From NCBI GenBank assembly GCA_030062745.1, contig CP099840.1:36955101-37019100 (forward strand): 64,000 bases of DNA, written 5' to 3'. Positions 57,201-64,000 of this stretch are shown here, piece by piece (the stretch's first letter is position 1; each line of letters begins with the position of its first letter). The notes beneath the pieces are model-generated. The model was not told the DNA's origin, did not search any database, and worked only from the letters and a program-made list of their open reading frames with translations. Source of the stretch: Capitulum mitella. Taxonomy: Eukaryota > Arthropoda > Thecostraca > Pollicipedomorpha > Pollicipedidae. The translations under genes were made by a program, and so were the position numbers.

Positions 57201-57595
57201 TGGCAATCGTGGCACACAGCACGTCTCAAGTGCGCGCCGCACGTGCCACACGCAAGTGACGGCAATGTAAAAAAGTTGTTTCAGGGCGTTTTCCAGGATT
57301 GGATGTGACGCTGGCGATCCAGAGGTCGCAGCGACTTGGAAAAAGTATCACGGTGTAGCTGCGTGTACCGTCTTTCGTTCGTACCGGAAGCCGAAAGGTT
57401 TCGACCCACGGTTAGGGTGCCATGCCGCCTGGGAAGCAGACGATGCACTCATTCTCGAACCCCTTATCGATTCCACCTCAATATCGCATCCAAGCTTTTG
57501 ACTTTCTGCAATGGAAATCACATCAGCGTGTAGCCCGTTCTTTTGTGTCACAATTCAACCTCAAAATCATCATATTTTGTTGTAGTATGTCCAAG
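54205..57595 (+). repeat. Large tandem repeat, ~1.3 kb unit, ~2.6 copies
   Basis: The block GTAAC.TGTGTCTGTCT...GTCGACAAA.CTTTGCTCC recurs at about 54236, 55530 and 56875, followed in each unit by GGATCGGTCCGTGCCGT, CGACAAGTTTTCTCGGCAAC, GGCGATCCAGAG and TTGACTTTTTG...TGTAGCCCGTTCTTTTG in the same order. The third unit stops at about 57590. Units differ by roughly 10-20 percent by eye. No conserved reading frame was found. Confidence 0.8.
54565..54605. other. Perfect 17-bp hairpin containing CACGTG ends
   Basis: CACGTGACACACATCAC (54565-54581), loop GTTTCAT, then its exact complement (54589-54605). The other two tandem units lack this perfect palindrome at the corresponding place. Confidence 0.85.
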
Positions 57596-57904
57596 GGCGG
57601 CGGAAGTGGGGGGGGGGGGGGGCAGCTTCCCCCAATTGCGAAGGGTCTGGGGCTATGTTTCTGTGGCTAAGACTATGTTTCTGTACCCCATTTATGATCT
57701 TGGGGGGTTTCGTAAGAAATTCGAACAGAAAAGAGAATGGGATAAAAGCGATGAACACGCTTAAAACCAAAAAAGAAAGGAAAATGCAACTATGCAGGCA
57801 AGGAAGTAGACACATGGCGTGCGTATTCTTTCAAATCTTACCTTCGTTAGGAGCCTCAGCTTTCATCTTGTAGGGCCTCGAACAGGTTGAACTCAAAACT
57901 GGCC

Positions 57905-58745
57905 AGAGACCGCGAACTTACAGTTTTTAAGTGGCCTCGCGAAATGGGCCTGGCTGGCCTACCCTGACACGCAGTTCGGACCCTACTAGGGGGGCCCAAC
58001 TGCTAGGGCTTCCATCCAATAGAGGGCCTCGTGTTGATTGCATTCAAACGTGGTTCCAGCGACTAGGATTTATAATTTCCAGGGGCCTCAGAATTAATGG
58101 ACTGGGCTGGCCTGTGCTGAGCCGGGGTTCGAACCCAGTTTGGGGGCTCTGGCTAAGGTACGAGAGAGGGTCTCCAACCGATTACACTCAAACGTGGTCC
58201 AGCGGCCAGGACCTCACAATTTCCAGGGGGCTTCATAGAATTCATCGACAAGGCTGACCTGCGATGAACCAGGGTTCAAACCCTGCTAGGAAGCCCGGGC
58301 TTAGGTCCGAGAGAGGGCCTTGTACCGATTACTCTCAAAGGTGGTCCAGTGACCAGAACCTCACAATTTTCAGGGAGCCTCACAGAATTAATGAACCGGG
58401 GTGGCCTGCGCTAAACCGGGGTTCGAGCCTTCCTGGGTGGCCCCGGCTCAGGTCCGAAAGAGGGTCTCGTACCGATTATCATTCAAAATCAAAACAGGGT
58501 CCGTGAAACCTACAGTTTTTTAGAGGGCTCATAAAATGTATCCAGGCGGCCTTCGGTAAACCAGTCCGGGTCTTGGGGGTCGCCCCGGCATCCGTCCGTA
58601 AGAGGGTCTTGCGCGAATTACGCTCAAAAGTGACACAGGGACTGGGAACTCACAGCTTTTAAGGGGCCTCGCGGAATGGACCCGGTATGCCTCTGACAGA
58701 GTTCGGACCATGTTAGGGGACCCCTGGCTTCCATCCGAGAGCGGA
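57905..58745 (+). repeat. Satellite-like tandem repeat, ~145 bp unit, about 6 copies
   Basis: Each unit carries a B-box-like GGGTTCGAACCC variant (58127, 58271 and 58419; weaker at about 57976, 58565 and 58694), then GAGAGGGTCTCGTACCGATTA and CTCACAATTTCCAGGGGGC. Spacing is about 144-148 bases. Units are diverged. The contig ends shortly after, at the N gap. Confidence 0.8.
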
Positions 58746-58886
58746 AGCTGATTTGTTTGCGTTATCCTCCATTTTTAGCACTGCATTGGTTCGTGAAGGT
58801 TCCTCCACACAATGGCTCTTAGGACCCTTATGTGTCATTACAAATTAAATTAAGAACATTGCGTTATGAGCTCAGTTGATGTAAGG

Positions 58887-59386
58887 NNNNNNNNNNNNNN
58901 NNNNNNNNNNNNNNNNNNNNNNNNNNNNNNNNNNNNNNNNNNNNNNNNNNNNNNNNNNNNNNNNNNNNNNNNNNNNNNNNNNNNNNNNNNNNNNNNNNNN
59001 NNNNNNNNNNNNNNNNNNNNNNNNNNNNNNNNNNNNNNNNNNNNNNNNNNNNNNNNNNNNNNNNNNNNNNNNNNNNNNNNNNNNNNNNNNNNNNNNNNNN
59101 NNNNNNNNNNNNNNNNNNNNNNNNNNNNNNNNNNNNNNNNNNNNNNNNNNNNNNNNNNNNNNNNNNNNNNNNNNNNNNNNNNNNNNNNNNNNNNNNNNNN
59201 NNNNNNNNNNNNNNNNNNNNNNNNNNNNNNNNNNNNNNNNNNNNNNNNNNNNNNNNNNNNNNNNNNNNNNNNNNNNNNNNNNNNNNNNNNNNNNNNNNNN
59301 NNNNNNNNNNNNNNNNNNNNNNNNNNNNNNNNNNNNNNNNNNNNNNNNNNNNNNNNNNNNNNNNNNNNNNNNNNNNNNNNNNNNNN
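58887..59386. other. Assembly gap, exactly 500 N
   Basis: Placeholder gap. On its right the sequence is the reverse complement of 34646-39875, starting abruptly inside a minisatellite. Confidence 0.97.
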
Positions 59387-60240
59387 CTCCGGGACAGTCA
59401 TGAGCCCTGAGATAGTCAGTGGCTCTGGGACGTCTGTGGGTGGACGGTCGCCGTCTGTGCCCGACAGTTGCGGACTTTTTATGAGAGAACAGCGTTGCGC
59501 CTGCATATTGCTCGTAATATCCGTGTTTGTATTTCACTTTTAGCGCTATTGGCGTTGTCCTCAACGTACATTCTGTCTCCATGAACGGTTGAGGCTGGAT
59601 CCACTTCTGGCCATCCAACAATCATTTAGTCCCTTTCCCACGATTTACCCCCGTTCCCACCCCCAGCAAGTCAGCTCGGTGTCTTCAAAAGTGGTCGGCC
59701 GGATCCGTTCATGATAGTTACGTGTATAGCCCAGCCTGGGGCTGCATCGCAAAACGTTAGCTGCTTCACGACATGCTCCATGCAGTTGTCTTCACAACGG
59801 CCACCTGCGCAGAGCCTTAAAAAGCTGCGCGTGATTTTCCCGTGCCATGCAGCCTTGTTTAACATCGTATGTTTATGTATTTCAAGGTCGAAACCAATTG
59901 AGGTCACTGCCTTTTTTTAAGTTGTCTGCTTTGTCGCAGTTGGCCGTCCCTTAGAGTGCTACGAAATTGATACTGGTCAAGGATATGAAACCGAAATTTT
60001 CGTAACGCAATTCTTTGCGACAAACACTGCATGGAGGCACCAAATTTTGGTCAACCTGGAAGAACAAGATTAAGTGAAGAGATAGAAAGGGACATCCCCC
60101 GCTATCTCAAGTTTTTGGGGGACGCGTCATCCCCGTGGCGCCGCCCCTGCACGAGGATTAAACACTAGCCGGCAGCGATGCCGTTCGGTGGGGTCCGCCC
60201 TCCGCGGTGCGGTCCTGACACTGACTCCACCTGCTCACAG

Positions 60241-63200
60241 GAGCCCAACGCCAGCAGCCTGTCGTTCAACATTATGTGCGAGGACATGCTCTGCTACTCC
60301 GGCAACGGCGTGATGTTCATCAAGGCGTCTACCTTCGTGCCCTACCAGCAGAAACTGCCGGTACGTTGGGAGTCACGGACTAGTGTCATCCGGCCGCCAC
60401 GTGGCGTCGTGCATGTATTAAGCAGCGCCGAGGATGTTCGTTTTGGGGTGGGGTGCATTTTGTGCGCCAGGGAAATGTAAAGCGTCGAATTCGGTGAAGT
60501 CCTGCTTAAGGGTTTTCAGACGTTCTGGATTAAAACCAGGTCTCATTACGTGCTGGAAATCGTTTCCGTGACCACGAACGTTTTTCGGGACACTACAAAA
60601 CATCTGAAATGGTATATTCATTGCAGCGGGACCACCTTGTTGGCTCGCATGCCTATTCCTCCAGCTGGTTGGTATCTGGGTTTGTTTTGTCGTTGTCATC
60701 ATTGTCTCTGTTGTTCTGCTGCCCACCTCCGCCTCCCAGCGTCCTAACCGCACCTTCTCATTGCTCATGTGGCCCCGCAGGGTTTTGTGGTCGGCTTCAG
60801 CGGCAGCAAGGTTTTCGTGCTGTGGAACTACGCCATGCGCTCCATCGACGTGCTGCAGTCGGCGCCCATGTACCAGTACATCGAGAAGAAAAACTTCAGG
60901 TTTGTAATGCGGCACTCCTCGGATGTGGGACGCACGCCGAGGGCAAGTCCCGTGACTTGTATCTCAGGAAATTTGATCGAATATAACGTCCCGGCTTATG
61001 GCGTACGGATTTTGTGACCCGTCGCCAGTGCGCAGGTGGCAAAAATCGGCTTCATTCCATTATCAGGCCATGTTAGTGCGCTGCCTCGCTGCTTTTTATC
61101 TACCGACATGTGTATCGATCCTGGTGCTGTTCGTAATTTGCGTAAACAGGCGGATGTCTGCAGTGTCTGCGCCCGACCGGCTGAAACATTTTCCGCCTTG
61201 GTCGTATCGCTTAGATCATCGTTTCCTGTCCCTGTACCAAAGTGCCTCCATTAAATCGTGCTGTGCGTACCTCGCTCACCGAGCATTTGATTCGGTGAGA
61301 CCAGTTCAGTGCCCTGTCGCGGCTCACCTGGTTGTGACTGGCGGTAACGGCGGCGATTTGCGTCCCCAGTCAGGCGTACTCTGTCGCGTGCCTGGGCGTC
61401 AGCGAGAGCGACTGGGAGACCCTGGGAACGGAGGCGCTCAACAATCTCGAGCTGGAGGTGGCCAAGAAGTCGTACATGCGCATCAAGGACGTGCCCTGGC
61501 TGTACCTGATCGACTCGATGGAGGTGAGCCGGCGGCTGGCCGTCCGTGGCGGATGTGGCTGGCCCTTGAGACCTTTCGCTGTTTTTTAATGAGCAGGGCG
61601 TGTGAGTTACTTCATGTTTGTATAGCATGCGTGTATTGGAAATGTATCGCACTTGATTTTGTGCTTGTGATTCTGTAAAGCAGCCAGGTCCTTGCTGTCT
61701 TCCGATGGGACGTCCATGCCGTAAAATTACGTCTGCTTGACCAGTCTCAGGAGCGTGAAGGGCCATGCGCCCTCTTGTACGTCGTGTCGAAGCTCGTGCA
61801 ACGCGCCGCGCCCGCCCACAGGAGCGCAAGAAGAAGGGCGACTTCAACGAGCAGGTGTTCCTGGGCGACATCCTGGCCTACCGCGGCCAGTTCCGAGAGG
61901 CGGCCGAGTGCTACCAGAAGGGCGGCAAGCCGTCGGCCGCGCTCCAGATGTACACCGACCTGCGCATGTTCGACCTGGCCCAGGTCAGGGCGCGCCGGCG
62001 GCCGGGCGCGGCTCCCGGTCGGCCGCCGCGGCCTGGCCGGATTGGTCGGGCGTGAACCGCTTGGTGGAGCGTTGGTGCGCTGTCGGGGTCGGCGTTCTGT
62101 GCCTTGCTCTGGGGGCCTGGGTAGTCGTGGTGAGCTCCATTCGGTGTTGTTCCCGCGTGAATGTGCTGACAGGACGTTTGTGATCTTTTTCGGCTGTTGT
62201 CGTCCCTCCGTATTGAGACTGAAGCCGGCTGGTTGCAGACGTTTTCCAGCGAATGATGCTGCTTTTGTGTCGAGACTGTAAGCAGGTTGGTGACAGGAGT
62301 TTGCCGGTGACTGGCTCTATGTGTGCGTTAAGACTGTAAGCCGGGTGGTTGCAGGAGTTCGCAGGCGACTGACTGTGTTGTCTGGAGACCGTAAGCTGGT
62401 GGCAGGAGCTTGCCAGTGATTGACGGTGTGTGTGTTAAGACTGTAAGCCGATGGGTTGCAGGAGTTTGCCGGTGACTGACTCTGTGTGGAGACTATAAGC
62501 CGGGTGGTTGCAGGAGTTCGCCGGCGACGAGGACTCGTCCGACCGAAAGACGCTGCTGAAGAAGCGCGCCGAGTGGGCCAAAAACATCAACGAGCTTCGT
62601 TCGGCCGCCGAGATGTACGTCAACGCCGGCGAGACCATCAAGGCCATCGAGATCATGGGCGAAAACGGCTGGATCGACATGTGAGTGACGGCAACAGATT
62701 TGGCACGTCATGGCAGGGAGATGGGGATTGGGGAGGGGCTCCGTGCAGGGCAGGATGTAGGGTGCGTTCGTCCGTGCGTTCGTGAAAGGAAAACGAAAAA
62801 AATATACCATTATGTGTGGCCAGTGAGGCAAGTGTGCATATACCAAGACTGAGAATAATGCTTGTAGGGTGCATATTCAGTTTTATTTGTGCAGTTACAA
62901 CCTGAACTGAAGAAAACATTGCATTGCTGCTCCAGAATGGGCAGTGCATTGATATGCTGATGCGTGACAAACCATCAGAGGGATTAAGAAGCGGTTTTTT
63001 TTTATTTGACAAAAGAATAATTGATTTCGTCCGATCCCAAAATTGCAAGAACAAACTCGTAACTTTTGAAAACATTAAAAAGTACCCTAAATTCTGACGT
63101 TGCTTAGCAGTGACACTCATGAACGTTTGACGTTTGATTTCTGTATGTGTAAATTTATACTGATAAATCGATCAAAACAATTCATGAGCCATACCACGAC

Positions 63201-63832
63201 ATGGGCGTGCAAGCAGTGTTGCGTTTGATGCACCTTGTAACACCAGCTGAAAGCGACGCTCCCGAAGTATTGTGAATCTTGCGCCGCTCCTCCCCAGTCT
63301 GATTGACCTCCGCCCTTGCATTTTGAACCGCTCTGCAGCTTCTTCATGAGCCGCGACCGTTCCTGGTCCGGGGTTGACCTGTGGCTCTGCGCCCTTGCCC
63401 CAGGCGAGGGTTGGAAATTTGGTTTGTGTTTCTGTTGTTCTGTATAATTTTTGCTTTGGAGGACGAATTTTTCCAAACATAAATATTGGTGTATTGGTTA
63501 TTGGCATTCTTGGTGTAAGTCAGTTACGACCATACCTTCTTCTCAGTGAGTGGCGACAGAATCATTTGCTTGCAGAGCTGGAAATTTGTCAACGTGATTA
63601 CAATGTAGCTTTTTGACGGATGCACAAGATCAAACTTTTGGAGTATAAAATGTCTTTGGAGCACATATTTTGTAGTGTTTTTCAACACCAGACAGCAGCA
63701 GCTTTTCCGACCTTGCCCCAGGCTGATCGAGACCGGCCGCAAGCTGGACAAGGGCGAGGAGCAGGCCATCAGTCTGGTGGCACAGCACCTGCGCCGCCTC
63801 AAGCAGTACGCCCTCGCCGCCGAGATGTACAA
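60241..63832 (+). CDS. IFT122: IFT122, second copy, exons 12-17 only (allele or duplicate)
   Basis: Exons: 60241-60360, 60781-60899, 61370-61523, 61822-61983, 62514-62680 and 63722-63832. Each has exactly the length of the corresponding exon in the minus-strand gene (120, 119, 154, 162, 167 and 111), with the same GT-AG sites and phases and no stop or frameshift. They encode the end of the WD40 region (GNGVMFIKASTF; SAPMYQYIEKKNF) and the first TPR-like repeats (AYSVACLGVSESDW; MYTDLRMFDLAQ; AEMYVNAGETIKAIEIMGEN; LIETGRKLDKGEEQAISL). Exons 1-11 are absent, since the contig begins at the N gap, and the gene continues past the window edge. Equal conservation of introns and exons favours an alternative haplotype over an old paralogue. 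Confidence 0.9.
62225..62513 (+). repeat. Minisatellite of reiterated exon 16 splice acceptors (copy B, ~6 units)
   Basis: Same unit as at 36340-37030: GTAAGCCGGGTGGTTGCAGG then AGTTCGCAGGCGACTG. Units start near 62233, 62286, 62342, 62398 and 62453, and the last is the real exon start at 62508-62514. About half the number found in copy A. Confidence 0.85.
63400..63721 (+). mobile_element. Short inverted-repeat element at the exon 17 acceptor (copy B)
   Basis: Counterpart of 34925-35255. The left end GGCGAGGGTTGGAAATTTGG and right end TTTTCCGACCTTGCCCCAGG are rough inverted repeats. The right end supplies the CAG used by exon 17. Confidence 0.55.
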
Positions 63833-64000
63833 GTGAGTCGAAGGACGGGCGCCGTGTGGCCGAGTGGTCTGGGCGCCCTGAAACCAGTGTAACTAACCAG
63901 CCGGACAAACCAGACAAACTAGACAAACTAGAGGCGGTCAGTGCATGTCCGATGTGTGTCGTGTGCATGCATGGTGCATGCACCAAGCCGTCGTGTGCGA

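Larger units (their letters stand above)
59387..64000. repeat. Inverted near-identical copy of 34646-39875
   Basis: Exons and introns both match, with scattered substitutions and small indels. The copy is 4.6 kb against 5.2 kb, mainly because the exon 16 minisatellite is shorter. It runs off the right edge of the window. Confidence 0.95.

Noticed and set aside
58866-59621. Open frames spanning 58887-59386 on both strands
   Set aside because: Artefacts of the N gap.
60241-63832. A functional second IFT122 paralogue
   Set aside because: Intron sequence is as conserved as exon sequence and the copy begins at a scaffolding gap, so an alternative haplotype is more likely.
63848-63900. tRNA-Leu/Ser-like 5' half (GTGGCCGAGTGGTCTGGGCG) just after IFT122 exon 17, also in copy A near 34750-34800
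   Set aside because: Only an A-box-like half is present; no anticodon arm, T arm or B box follows. Probably chance or a tiny remnant.

Overview
The window is eukaryotic, animal nuclear DNA. It has intron-split genes with GT-AG junctions, GC-rich exons in AT-richer introns, many microsatellites and DNA-transposon remnants, and CCTAA/TTAGG-type strings typical of arthropods. My best guess is an arthropod, perhaps a crustacean such as a barnacle; that is inference, not proof. Two runs of exactly 500 N (13401-13900 and 58887-59386) show that at least three contigs were joined.

Layout. At 1.5-3.0 kb (+) is an apparently intronless secreted multidomain lectin-like gene (two PAN/apple-like regions, a C-type-lectin-like region, an F5/8C-like region) with a one-base frameshift in a G-run. 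From 3 to 13.4 kb I find no gene, only a tRNA-like remnant and one piggyBac-type MITE. At 14.7-17.6 kb (-) are four exons of a mitochondrial persulfide dioxygenase (ETHE1) whose last exon is not seen. From 17.6 to 31.7 kb there is no protein gene, but there is a second MITE family and a tandem array of ~1.2 kb units. Each unit carries two divergent tRNA-Arg(TCG)-type sequences, eight in all, ranging from intact to degraded, one with a changed anticodon. At 31.8-52.1 kb (-) are nineteen exons of IFT122, the IFT-A retrograde ciliary transport protein, from the initiator ATG to about residue 893; the C-terminal third is not seen. From 52.1 to 58.9 kb there are only tandem repeats. From 59.4 to 64.0 kb (+) is a near-identical inverted copy of IFT122 exons 12-17, starting directly at the second N gap.

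The most notable points are: (1) the inverted IFT122 copy, best read as the other haplotype wrongly scaffolded, and a real inverted duplication otherwise; (2) a minisatellite in IFT122 whose repeat unit contains the 3' splice site and the first bases of exon 16, present in about 13 versus 6 units in the two copies; (3) two non-autonomous TTAA-flanked MITE families that carry conserved arrays of nuclear-receptor half-sites, including DR4/DR1 arrays and an ecdysone-receptor-like IR1; (4) the divergent tRNA-Arg array; (5) a chain of three overlapping hairpins with identical 5-nt loops. Apart from the shared IFT122 locus, the genes show no obvious functional link.
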